A DNA stretch of 64,000 nt from Prochlorococcus marinus XMU1406 (GTDB taxonomy: Bacteria > Cyanobacteriota > Cyanobacteriia > PCC-6307 > Cyanobiaceae), in NCBI RefSeq assembly GCF_017696055.1, contig NZ_JAAORG010000001.1, forward strand, positions 186,001-250,000, read 5' to 3'. How positions within the stretch are numbered: position 1 is the first letter of the stretch; each line of letters opens with the position of its first letter. Position numbers and translations under genes: made by a program. This document shows positions 9,491 to 17,027 of the stretch, piece by piece. The notes under the pieces are model-generated. The model searched no databases, was not told where the DNA came from, and saw only the letters and a program-made list of their open reading frames with translations.

Positions 9491-10582
9491 ATGTCTAAAA
9501 AAAATAATTTGTTAGTTGCAGCTAGTGGAACAGGTGGCCATATTTTCCCAGCTTTAGCCGTTTGTAAAGAGATAGAAGATGAATGGAATATTCATTGGTT
9601 GGGGGTTCATAAAAGACTTGATGGAAATTTTATTCCCAAAAAATATAATTTGAAGACTTTGAATATAAAGACACCAAGAAAAAATGTTTTTTTGTTTTAT
9701 CAATATATAAAAATTTTAATGTCAACTTTACAAATAATTAGGATTTTAAAAGAAAAAAAAATTAACTTAGTTTTTACCACTGGAGGATATATATCAGCGC
9801 CTACTATTGTTGCTTCAAAACTTCTTAGGATACCTATAATTATTCATGAATCAAATTTAGTACCAGGAATGGTAACTAAATATTTTGGTTTTTTATGTAA
9901 CTATGTCCTTTTAGGATTTAATAAAACAAATTCTTATTTAAAAAATTGCAAAACTATTTTTACTGGCACCCCTTTAAGAGAACAATTCTATAAATCTAAT
10001 CTCTTACCAGAATGGGTTCCTAAAGGGAAAGGACCTCTTTTGATTGTTGTGGGAGGTAGTCAAGGAGCTAAAGCTATAAATCAAATTCTTCTTGAATCTC
10101 TAGAATTTTTAATGAAAAAACAGTTTCGGATAGTTCATATTGTTGGAGAATGTAATCAAAAAATCTTTCATTTAAAAAATTCAAAAAATTATGTTCAAAA
10201 GAAATTTACTAATGAAATCGCAGCTTTAATTCAAAACTGTGATCTTGTAATATCGAGATCTGGTGCAGGAATAATAACTGAACTAATAGAAACTGAAAAA
10301 CCTTCAATTTTAATTCCATATCCTTATTCTAAAAATGATCACCAGGAGAAAAATGCAATGATTCTTGCTGAAAGTGGCGGCTCAGTTTTAATGAATCAAA
10401 ATAATATTTCCAAAGAAGTTTTTGAAGAAACTCTAGAGAGAATTTTTAAAATAAAATTAAAAAATGGAAAAAATAACTACGAAATATTAGATCTTATGAA
10501 GAAGAATATGAAAAATAATAATAAAATTCAATCTAAAATTGAGATTAAAAAATTTATTAATTATTTTTTAAAGGAATTTTGA
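9491..10582 (+). CDS. murG: UDP-N-acetylglucosamine:lipid I transferase MurG
   Basis: MurG adds GlcNAc to lipid I to give lipid II for peptidoglycan, at the cytoplasmic face of the inner membrane. The 363 residues include the N-terminal AASGTGGHIFPALAV glycine-rich loop, FTTGGYISAPT, the HESNLVPG motif, the GGSQGAKAIN loop in the second domain and SRSGAGIITELI near the UDP-GlcNAc site. The start is the ATG at 9491. Its last 22 bp overlap the convergent cobD-like gene. Confidence 0.96.
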   Translation: MSKKNNLLVAASGTGGHIFPALAVCKEIEDEWNIHWLGVHKRLDGNFIPKKYNLKTLNIKTPRKNVFLFYQYIKILMSTLQIIRILKEKKINLVFTTGGYISAPTIVASKLLRIPIIIHESNLVPGMVTKYFGFLCNYVLLGFNKTNSYLKNCKTIFTGTPLREQFYKSNLLPEWVPKGKGPLLIVVGGSQGAKAINQILLESLEFLMKKQFRIVHIVGECNQKIFHLKNSKNYVQKKFTNEIAALIQNCDLVISRSGAGIITELIETEKPSILIPYPYSKNDHQEKNAMILAESGGSVLMNQNNISKEVFEETLERIFKIKLKNGKNNYEILDLMKKNMKNNNKIQSKIEIKKFINYFLKEF

Positions 10583-11685
10583 ATTTCATTACATAAAAGA
10601 GTGTTATTTTTCTTACTCTGCAAACTTATTCTTGCCCACTTGTCGTCAAGAAATCTAAATGAAGTACATTCTCTAAGCAATATTCCCTTACTTTCTAGGT
10701 ATTTTATATTTGGCGACAATGATGTTTTACTTTCTATTAAAAAAAAGTTGGTTGAAGAGTTATGAACTTTAAGGTTTTCTATTTTTGATAATTTTTTACA
10801 TACTCTCTCTCTTTCAATATTTATCCAGCGGTGAATCTGACTTGTCCATTTTTCATAGAATTTCTTATTACTTAGTAATTCAATTCCGGCTTTGATAGCA
10901 AAAGAATTTAAAGGCCAAGGATCTCTATTAATTTTCCATTGTTTAAGTGTTTTCGATGAGCCAATAACGTAACCCAATCTAAGCCCTGGAATATTGAAGA
11001 TTTTGGTTAAGCTTCTCAAGACTAATAAATTATCATATTTTTGGATTAATGGTATTAAAGATTCTTTATCTCCATTAGGTGTTATGGATAAGAAAGCCTC
11101 ATCACAGATAACTAATTTATATTTTTTTATAATTTTCTCTAATGAATATTTCCCCCACAATTGACCAGTAGGGTTATGTGGATTTGTTATCCAAATAACA
11201 TCTCCTTTAGGATAAAGCGGAAATGATTGAGGAAAAATATTTTCCCATTTTTTTGGTAATTCGCAATGAACGAAATTGCTATTCCAACAATTTAAAGATC
11301 TCTCATAATCAACAAAGCTTGGAGAGGGAATACAACTAATTCCAAATTTGGATGCTTCATACCCTGCCCAGGTTATTAGCTCAGAAGCTCCATTTCCAGG
11401 CAATATATTGTCTGGATTTATCCCATGAAATTTACCAATTATTTCTTTCAAATCACTTAAGTTTCTCTCAGGGTAATATCTAAATCCAAGATTCTTAATT
11501 TCTGCATTTAATGAATCTATTAAGATTTCAGGGGGATCAAAGGGTACTAATGAGGCACTTGCGTCAATAATTTCAGAGGGTAATAAATTTAATTTCTTTG
11601 CTTTTGCATATACATTCCCCCCATGCTTTAAGTTTGATGATTGCATTGCTAATATTTTGTAATCATTAGTTTCCGATTTATTCAT
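10561..11685 (-). CDS. cobD: PLP-dependent aminotransferase-fold protein, probably threonine-phosphate decarboxylase CobD
   Basis: A class I/II aminotransferase-fold protein of 374 residues. The PLP-lysine segment reads RSLTKIFNIPGLRLGY, close to the CobD pattern (RSLTKFxAIPGLRLGY), and the N-terminal LKHGGNVYAKAKKL resembles the CobD HGGN opening. CobD makes (R)-1-amino-2-propanol phosphate for the cobalamin lower linker, which fits cobO elsewhere in the window. HisC (histidinol-phosphate aminotransferase) is the main alternative. It lies 22 bp downstream of pyrD on the same strand, with three tandem 7-bp repeats at its start, and overlaps murG by 22 bp. Confidence 0.78.
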   Translation of the reverse strand: MNKSETNDYKILAMQSSNLKHGGNVYAKAKKLNLLPSEIIDASASLVPFDPPEILIDSLNAEIKNLGFRYYPERNLSDLKEIIGKFHGINPDNILPGNGASELITWAGYEASKFGISCIPSPSFVDYERSLNCWNSNFVHCELPKKWENIFPQSFPLYPKGDVIWITNPHNPTGQLWGKYSLEKIIKKYKLVICDEAFLSITPNGDKESLIPLIQKYDNLLVLRSLTKIFNIPGLRLGYVIGSSKTLKQWKINRDPWPLNSFAIKAGIELLSNKKFYEKWTSQIHRWINIERERVCKKLSKIENLKVHNSSTNFFLIESKTSLSPNIKYLESKGILLRECTSFRFLDDKWARISLQSKKNNTLLCNEIQNSFKK

Positions 11686-11699
11686 TATTCATTATTCAT
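11679..11699 (-). repeat. Three tandem copies of a 7-bp unit (ATGAATA) at the cobD start
   Basis: On the minus strand the unit ATGAATA is repeated exactly three times between the pyrD stop and the cobD-like frame. Each copy holds an ATG. The first two read MNNE then stop; only the third (at 11685) opens the long frame. Confidence 0.9.
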
Positions 11700-11707
11700 T
11701 TTATTCT

Positions 11708-12877
11708 TTATTCAATCCATTTTAAATCTGATCCAATGGCTTCTTTTATATTTGATAATTTATGGTTATTGAGTTGCATTAAAATTCCTTGAAGTATATC
11801 TGGTACTAATTGTGGACCCTTATATATCCATCCTGTATAAAGTTGAATTAATGATGCTCCAGAACAAATTCTTTCCCATGCTGACTCAGGACTATCTATT
11901 CCACCAACGCCAATTAAAATAATTTTTTTATCAATATTATGTATATGTTTTATTATTTGATTTGCTTTTTTTTGTAGAGGCCTTCCACTTAATCCTCCAT
12001 TCTCTTCAGAAAGTAATAATCCGGTTTGCATGATCTTTCTATTTTCAAGACCTAATCTATCTATGCTGGTGTTAGTAGCAATTATTCCATCGATGTTTTC
12101 CGCGATTATTAATTGGCAAATATCTTCAATATCTTTAAAGCTTAAATCTGGCGCAATTTTGACAAATAATGGTGGACAATTGGGTAAGTTTTTAATTTCT
12201 TTAATAAGTTCTTTTAGAAGAATTGGATCTTGCAACTTTCTTAGTCCTTCAGTATTTGGAGAACTTACGTTTATTGCTGCGTAATCACAATATGGAATTA
12301 ATAATTTTAGAGATGTTAAATAATCATCTTTTGCTTGAGATAATTCTGTAATTTTTGACTTGCCAAAATTTATCCCTAAACAAATATTCTTTCTATTTTC
12401 TTTAAACTCAATTCCTTGTTCGACAAAGTTTTTAACTAGATTTTCAGCACCATTATTATTGAAACCCATTCTATTTAATGCTGCCTCTTCCTCTGCCAAT
12501 CTAAACAATCTTGGTTTGGGATTTCCATTCTGTGCAAATTTAGTTACTGTACCAAGTTCAGCAAATCCAAAACCAAAATCTTTCCATATATTTGCAGCAT
12601 TTCCATTTTTATCAAAACCCGCAGCTAAACCAATTGGATTACAAAAATTTATTCCACATATGTTCTGACTTAACCTTTTATCAACTATAGAAAATTCTTC
12701 ATTTAGATTTTTTAGGATTGATGAAACGATAGGCCAATTATATTTCCTTGAACTGAATGATAGAAGGCTAAGAGATAAATTAGTTAAGTATTCTGCGTCA
12801 ATTCCAGAGTCTCTTTTTAATACAGGGGTAATCAAGTTTTTATATAGATTTTTAAATCCTCCCTTCTGTTCATTCAT
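11708..12877 (-). CDS. pyrD: Dihydroorotate dehydrogenase (quinone), class 2
   Basis: This enzyme oxidises dihydroorotate to orotate in pyrimidine synthesis and passes electrons to quinone. At 389 residues it has the N-terminal helical extension typical of membrane-associated class 2 enzymes. The barrel shows NPIGLAAGFDKNG, LGTVTKFAQNGNPKPR, the catalytic-Ser segment NVSSPNTEGLRKLQ, VKIAPDLS, ATNTSIDR and GVGGIDSPESA. It lies between rnhA (upstream, 6-bp gap) and the cobD-like gene in a minus-strand run that continues back to the ribosomal protein genes. Confidence 0.97.
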   Translation of the reverse strand: MNEQKGGFKNLYKNLITPVLKRDSGIDAEYLTNLSLSLLSFSSRKYNWPIVSSILKNLNEEFSIVDKRLSQNICGINFCNPIGLAAGFDKNGNAANIWKDFGFGFAELGTVTKFAQNGNPKPRLFRLAEEEAALNRMGFNNNGAENLVKNFVEQGIEFKENRKNICLGINFGKSKITELSQAKDDYLTSLKLLIPYCDYAAINVSSPNTEGLRKLQDPILLKELIKEIKNLPNCPPLFVKIAPDLSFKDIEDICQLIIAENIDGIIATNTSIDRLGLENRKIMQTGLLLSEENGGLSGRPLQKKANQIIKHIHNIDKKIILIGVGGIDSPESAWERICSGASLIQLYTGWIYKGPQLVPDILQGILMQLNNHKLSNIKEAIGSDLKWIE

Positions 12878-12883
12878 AAAAAA

Positions 12884-13603
12884 TTAGGCTTCTTTTTTTT
12901 CTATTATCCAATATTTTTTATCTTTGGGAATCAATATCCAATTACGCCATTGAAAAAGTGAATATTGTTTTATCTTTAAGTGGTTATCTTCACCTAACAA
13001 GGTGCTTAGTTCTGGTGAACTTAATAAGTACTTTTTTTCTGCAAATTTTTGAATTAATTGATTTCTTGTAAATAATTCCTGAATTTCTGAAGGTGCATTT
13101 TTTTCAAAAAAGTCTACTGAAGATTCGGACTCTTTAAAGTTACTTATTAAAGATATACCTTTACTATAGTTGGTCGCGATTTTATCAACCCTATCATTTT
13201 GTTTGTCACCGCTATGGCCCTTAACATATTCCATTACAAGGCCATTAATTCTTAATTGATCAATTTTTTGCCATAAATCAAGATTTTGAACTGATTTTCC
13301 TGAGCTTGTTTTCCATCCATTTTTTTTCCAATTAATAATCCATTTTGTATACCCTTCTATGACATATTTACTATCAGTTCTTAATTTAAAGTTCTCTTTT
13401 AATTTATAGCTTTTTAATTTCTCAAGTGTTTTTATGGCCGCAGTGAGCTCCATTCTATTATTAGTGGTATTTTGTTCGGAGCCACCTATTTCTAATTCAC
13501 TGTTGTCGTCAAAAATTATTAGACCACCCCAACCACCTGGACCTGGATTGCCACTGCAGGCTCCATCAGTTGCAGCTTCAATTGCAATACTATCACTATT
13601 CAT
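12884..13603 (-). CDS. rnhA: Ribonuclease HI with C-terminal extension
   Basis: RNase HI cleaves RNA in RNA-DNA hybrids. Residues 1-150 hold the catalytic domain: [16 protein letters not shown] (first Asp), [10 protein letters not shown] (Glu), [11 protein letters not shown] (Asp) and [17 protein letters not shown] (His and last Asp). All catalytic residues are present. The protein is 239 residues against about 155 for E. coli RNase HI. The additional 85-90 residues contain [15 protein letters not shown], a [12 protein letters not shown] stretch and a tryptophan-rich end ([16 protein letters not shown]). I cannot assign the extension; it may be a cyanobacterial accessory domain. Confidence 0.93.
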   Translation of the reverse strand: MNSDSIAIEAATDGACSGNPGPGGWGGLIIFDDNSELEIGGSEQNTTNNRMELTAAIKTLEKLKSYKLKENFKLRTDSKYVIEGYTKWIINWKKNGWKTSSGKSVQNLDLWQKIDQLRINGLVMEYVKGHSGDKQNDRVDKIATNYSKGISLISNFKESESSVDFFEKNAPSEIQELFTRNQLIQKFAEKKYLLSSPELSTLLGEDNHLKIKQYSLFQWRNWILIPKDKKYWIIEKKEA

Positions 13604-13650
13604 AATTTTTGAAGCCGATATTAAGATTATCGGCTTGTAAAAATCTTCTC

Positions 13651-14046
13651 TTACTTAAGTGTAACTTTACCGCCAGCTTCTTCAATCTCTTTCTTTAAAG
13701 ATTCAGCATCTGCTTTAGCAATTCCTTCTTTTACTGTTTTTGGTGCTGACTCGACAAGTGCTTTTGCATCGCCAAGACCAAGACCAGTTGCATTCCTTAC
13801 AACCTTAAGGACTTTGATTTTTGCAGCTGCATCAAAGCTTTCGAGAACTACATCAAATTCAGTTTTTTCTTCAGCAGCGCCACCATCTGCATCACCGCCA
13901 GCTGCTCCTGGAGCTGCCATTACTACACCTGCAGAAGCTGCAGCAGATACACCAAAAGCCTCTTCAATTTGCTTTACAAGCTCAGATGCTTCTAAAAGTG
14001 ATAGGGATTTTAATGATTCAAGAATTTCTTCAGTTTTTGCGGACAT
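13651..14046 (-). CDS. rplL: 50S ribosomal protein L7/L12
   Basis: The stalk protein that recruits translational GTPases. It has 131 residues. An N-terminal dimerisation helix ([22 protein letters not shown]) is followed by an Ala/Gly-rich hinge (about residues 34-60), then the C-terminal domain with [27 protein letters not shown] and EAGGKVTLK. It follows rplJ by 28 bp in the L11-L1-L10-L12 cluster. The hinge gives long alternative frames on the other strand, which I treat as spurious. Confidence 0.98.
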
Positions 14047-14074
14047 TTTCTTAAAAGTTAATTAGGTTTTGAAT

Positions 14075-14602
14075 TTAGGATTCTGATTTTTCAGAATGTT
14101 GTTTAAGTGATCTAGCAAGTCCAGAAGGTACTTCATTAATAGAGATCGCAATTTTTGTTGCAACGCCATTAAGAGCGCCAGCAATTTTTGCCATCAATAC
14201 TTCTTTAGATGGAAGACTTGCAATTTCTTTTATTTCAGAATCGCTTAGTAGTCTGCCTTCAAATAAAGCTCCTTTGGTTTCGGATTTTTGGGTGTCTTTT
14301 TGAAAAGATTGGATAGCTTTTACAGCACCTCCAACATCTTCTTTGATTAAGACAAAAGCATTTGTTCCAGTCAGTAAAGATTCAAGATCGTTCCAATTAC
14401 TATCTCCATCAATAGCTTTACGCATTAATGAATTTTTAGTAACTTTGCAAATGCCGTTAGTTGTTTGCAATCTAGATCGCAAATCTGACATTTCTTTGAT
14501 AGTTAAACCTTTATAGTCAAGAACTACAGCCATTTCCGAATCGTTTAATAGAGATTTAATCTCAGTAACGATTTGTTGCTTATTCTCTAGTGTTCGGCCC
14601 AT
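14075..14602 (-). CDS. rplJ: 50S ribosomal protein L10
   Basis: L10 anchors L7/L12 dimers to the 23S rRNA and in many bacteria represses its own operon. The 175 residues start [19 protein letters not shown], include [22 protein letters not shown] and [11 protein letters not shown], and end with a helical L12-binding tail. A 190-bp gap precedes it, unusually long for this cluster; it holds a leader with strong pairing (separate entry), which points to L10-mediated control. Confidence 0.97.
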   Translation of the reverse strand: MGRTLENKQQIVTEIKSLLNDSEMAVVLDYKGLTIKEMSDLRSRLQTTNGICKVTKNSLMRKAIDGDSNWNDLESLLTGTNAFVLIKEDVGGAVKAIQSFQKDTQKSETKGALFEGRLLSDSEIKEIASLPSKEVLMAKIAGALNGVATKIAISINEVPSGLARSLKQHSEKSES

Positions 14603-14760
14603 TGATGTTTTTTGGATCGTAATTTAGGGAGAGCAGGAAATGCGGCAAAGTCCTTTTAAAGAGGCCGCTTTTATTAGATCCAAAAAGAAATAATTTAAGA
14701 CGAGTCCTCGGTAGGAATTAAAAATTTAGAGTAACTAAATTAACCTACTTTCTTTGGCCG
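14603..14760 (-). promoter_or_regulatory. rplJ (L10) mRNA leader with long-range stem
   Basis: On the minus strand, 14677-14686 (CTTTTTGGATC end) pairs perfectly over 10 bp with 14609-14618 (GATCCAAAAA), the latter ending 6 nt before the rplJ ATG. Inside this stem a second hairpin forms from GCGGC and GCCGC. Further upstream lies ACCGAGGAC (14704-14712 on the plus strand), reminiscent of the Rfam L10 leader. Autoregulation by L10-L12 is inferred from family knowledge. The 5' boundary is approximate. Confidence 0.6.
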
Positions 14761-14792
14761 TATTATTGCAATTTAAATTATACTACAACGCG

Positions 14793-15500
14793 TTAACCTT
14801 CAGGTTGGTAATCTTGTACAGCATTTATGTCAACTTGAACTGAAGGCCCCATTGTTGAAGTTACATAAAAAGTTTTCCAATACTTTCCCTTAGCTCCACT
14901 TGGTTTATTTTTATCAATTGATTCTTGTAAGGTTTTTAAATTGTCAAATAGAGCTTCTTTTGTGAAACTTGCTTTTCCAAACCGGACATGAACGATTCCA
15001 GCCTTATCTGCTCTAAATTCGAGCTTACCAGCTTTGAATTCTTTTATAGCATTAGCAATGTCATTAGTTACTGTTCCAGCTTTAGGATTAGGCATTAAAC
15101 CTCTAGGTCCTAAAACTCTTCCTAATTTTGCAACCTTTGGCATCATATCTGGAGTCGCAATAAGTAGATCAAACTCCATATTTCCTTTGTTGATGCTTTC
15201 CACAAGATCTTCTTCGCCAAATAAATCTGCACCAGCAGCCTTAGCTTTTGATACATTCTCCCCGCTTGTAATTACTGCAATTTTGATGCTTTGGCCAGTA
15301 CCATTCGGTAATGCAACAGTGGTCCTTAATTGTTGATCAGTATATTTTGGATCAATACCTAAACGTATATGTGCTTCAATAGTTTCATCAAATTTTGCAT
15401 TAGCATTTTCCTTGATAATACTAAGAGCTTCAAGTGGTGCGTAAATGCGATCTTCTATCTTTGTTGATAGAGCCGCCATTCTTTTGGATAGTTTTTTCAT
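14793..15500 (-). CDS. rplA: 50S ribosomal protein L1
   Basis: A 23S rRNA-binding protein of the L1 stalk and often a translational repressor of its own mRNA. It has 235 residues, normal length. Recognisable parts are [24 protein letters not shown], the [19 protein letters not shown] loop and the C-terminal [23 protein letters not shown]. It is downstream of rplK (66-bp gap) and upstream of the rplJ leader. Confidence 0.98.
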   Translation of the reverse strand: MKKLSKRMAALSTKIEDRIYAPLEALSIIKENANAKFDETIEAHIRLGIDPKYTDQQLRTTVALPNGTGQSIKIAVITSGENVSKAKAAGADLFGEEDLVESINKGNMEFDLLIATPDMMPKVAKLGRVLGPRGLMPNPKAGTVTNDIANAIKEFKAGKLEFRADKAGIVHVRFGKASFTKEALFDNLKTLQESIDKNKPSGAKGKYWKTFYVTSTMGPSVQVDINAVQDYQPEG

Positions 15501-15566
15501 AATAATATTGGGTGCAAACGGTTATTAACTAACCTCCCCTAAATAGTGAGAAATTTTGTATTGAAC

Positions 15567-15992
15567 TCAATCAGTAATAGAAACGCCCATATTACGAGCA
15601 GTACCCTCAATTACTTTCATTGCTGATTCAACACTAGAACAGTTTAGATCAGGAAGCTTAGTTTTGGCTATTTCTTCTAATTGAGCTTTACTTATATTCC
15701 CAACAGAGCCTTTTGCAGATTCACCTGATCCTTTCTCTATACCAGCTGCTTTTGTTATTAAGACGGAAGCAGGAGGTGTTTTTGTGATAAAAGTAAAGCT
15801 TCTATCTTCAAAAACAGAAATCTCGACTGGAATTACAAAACCTGCTTTATCTTGTGTCCTTGCATTGTATTCTTTGCAAAATGCCATGATATTGACACCA
15901 TGTTGTCCTAAAGCTGGCCCTACAGGAGGAGCAGGATTTGCTTTGCCTGCTTGTAGAGCAAGCTTGATAACTGCAACAATTTTTTTTGCCAT
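15567..15992 (-). CDS. rplK: 50S ribosomal protein L11
   Basis: L11 forms the base of the L12 stalk and contacts the GTPase-associated rRNA. It has 141 residues, the usual size. The N-terminal [27 protein letters not shown] is highly conserved, and the RNA-binding C-terminal half includes [15 protein letters not shown] and ends with [10 protein letters not shown]. It follows nusG by 67 bp, the classical secE-nusG-rplK-rplA order. Confidence 0.98.
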   Translation of the reverse strand: MAKKIVAVIKLALQAGKANPAPPVGPALGQHGVNIMAFCKEYNARTQDKAGFVIPVEISVFEDRSFTFITKTPPASVLITKAAGIEKGSGESAKGSVGNISKAQLEEIAKTKLPDLNCSSVESAMKVIEGTARNMGVSITD

Positions 15993-16059
15993 TAGATTAG
16001 AGAATTTAAGCTGAAGTAGAAAATCATAATTTTACTCGATAAACAAGAACAATTAGAAA

Positions 16060-16671
16060 TTAATTTTGTTTATTGATTTGGGAGAATTCTAATTCTACAG
16101 GAGTCTCGCGCCCAAATATTGATAGTAATGCTTTTAATTTATTTCTTTCTCCAGAAACTTCTATAACTTCTCCCTGGAAATCCTTGAATGGACCACTAGT
16201 TACAATGATTCTATCTTTTTCTTCAATATCTAACTTGATTACAGCTTTTTTCTCTGATGCGCGCTTAAAGATTCTATTAACTTCTTGTCTTGATAATGGT
16301 CGAGGTTTGATATGACCTCGCGATCTTCCGCTGCCTCTACCGTCTTCAGCACCGACAAAGTTAATTACATTTGGAGTACTTTTAACAGCCATCATTGTAT
16401 CTTCATCCAAAATCATTCTTACGAGGACATAACCTGGAAAAACTTTTTCTTCAGTAGTTTGTCTGCTTCCATCTTTTTTTAATTTAATTCCTGGAGTTTG
16501 GGGAATTTCAATTTCAATGATTCTATTATTAACACCTAAAGTTACTGATCTCTGCTCAAGAGTCGCTTTTACTTTTTTTTCACAGCTTGATGCTACTTGA
16601 ACTGCATACCATCTTGCGATGCTTGTATTTGCTTTTGAAGAAGCAAGGCTTGTAGTTAATTCATTACTCAT
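16060..16671 (-). CDS. nusG: Transcription termination/antitermination factor NusG
   Basis: NusG binds RNA polymerase and affects elongation, pausing and coupling to ribosomes. In 203 residues it has the NGN domain (RWYAVQVASSCEKKVKATLEQR, FPGYVLVRM, TPNVINFVG) and a C-terminal KOW domain (VTSGPFKDFQGEVIEV, LKALLSIFGRETPVELEF). About 20 residues precede the NGN domain, poorly conserved and Ser/Thr-rich. It follows secE by 51 bp. Confidence 0.97.
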   Translation of the reverse strand: MSNELTTSLASSKANTSIARWYAVQVASSCEKKVKATLEQRSVTLGVNNRIIEIEIPQTPGIKLKKDGSRQTTEEKVFPGYVLVRMILDEDTMMAVKSTPNVINFVGAEDGRGSGRSRGHIKPRPLSRQEVNRIFKRASEKKAVIKLDIEEKDRIIVTSGPFKDFQGEVIEVSGERNKLKALLSIFGRETPVELEFSQINKQN

Positions 16672-16722
16672 TTTTCTGGAAGCTTAATTAAGATCTTTAT
16701 TAATGGATATTCGGGAGATAAT

Positions 16723-16965
16723 TCAACCAAAAATTTGCGAGGCTGCCCATCCATAGAATCTGCTAACAGAAGCAATGGCTGCAGCAGAAAACGATACCAT
16801 AATTATAACTGCTACTGATTCGCTAAAAAGTTGTTGTTTGTTAGGCCACACGACAAGTTTAAGCTCATCGTAGGTAGATCTAAAAAAATTATTATTTTTT
16901 TTAGGCTCTTCAACTTCAGGAGAATCCTTTTTAAGAGGTTCTTTATTAGTAGTAGGACTTGTCAC
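16723..16965 (-). CDS. secE: Preprotein translocase subunit SecE
   Basis: A small subunit of the SecYEG channel in the cytoplasmic or thylakoid membrane. It has 80 residues: a charged N-terminal tail, the conserved amphipathic FFRSTYDELKLVVWPNKQQL stretch (about residues 27-46), then one transmembrane helix (about 50-72). This single-helix form is usual in cyanobacteria. The position directly upstream of nusG supports the call. Confidence 0.94.
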   Translation of the reverse strand: MTSPTTNKEPLKKDSPEVEEPKKNNNFFRSTYDELKLVVWPNKQQLFSESVAVIIMVSFSAAAIASVSRFYGWAASQIFG

Positions 16966-17027
16966 AAAATTTTTTTTGAAATTAAGCTTTAGGCTTTAAT
17001 TTTTATTTTAGCTTATTGATTTACTCC

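Noticed and set aside
13814-14065. Long frames opposite rplL
   Set aside because: They arise from the Ala/Gly-rich L7/L12 hinge; low-complexity peptide and no family resemblance.
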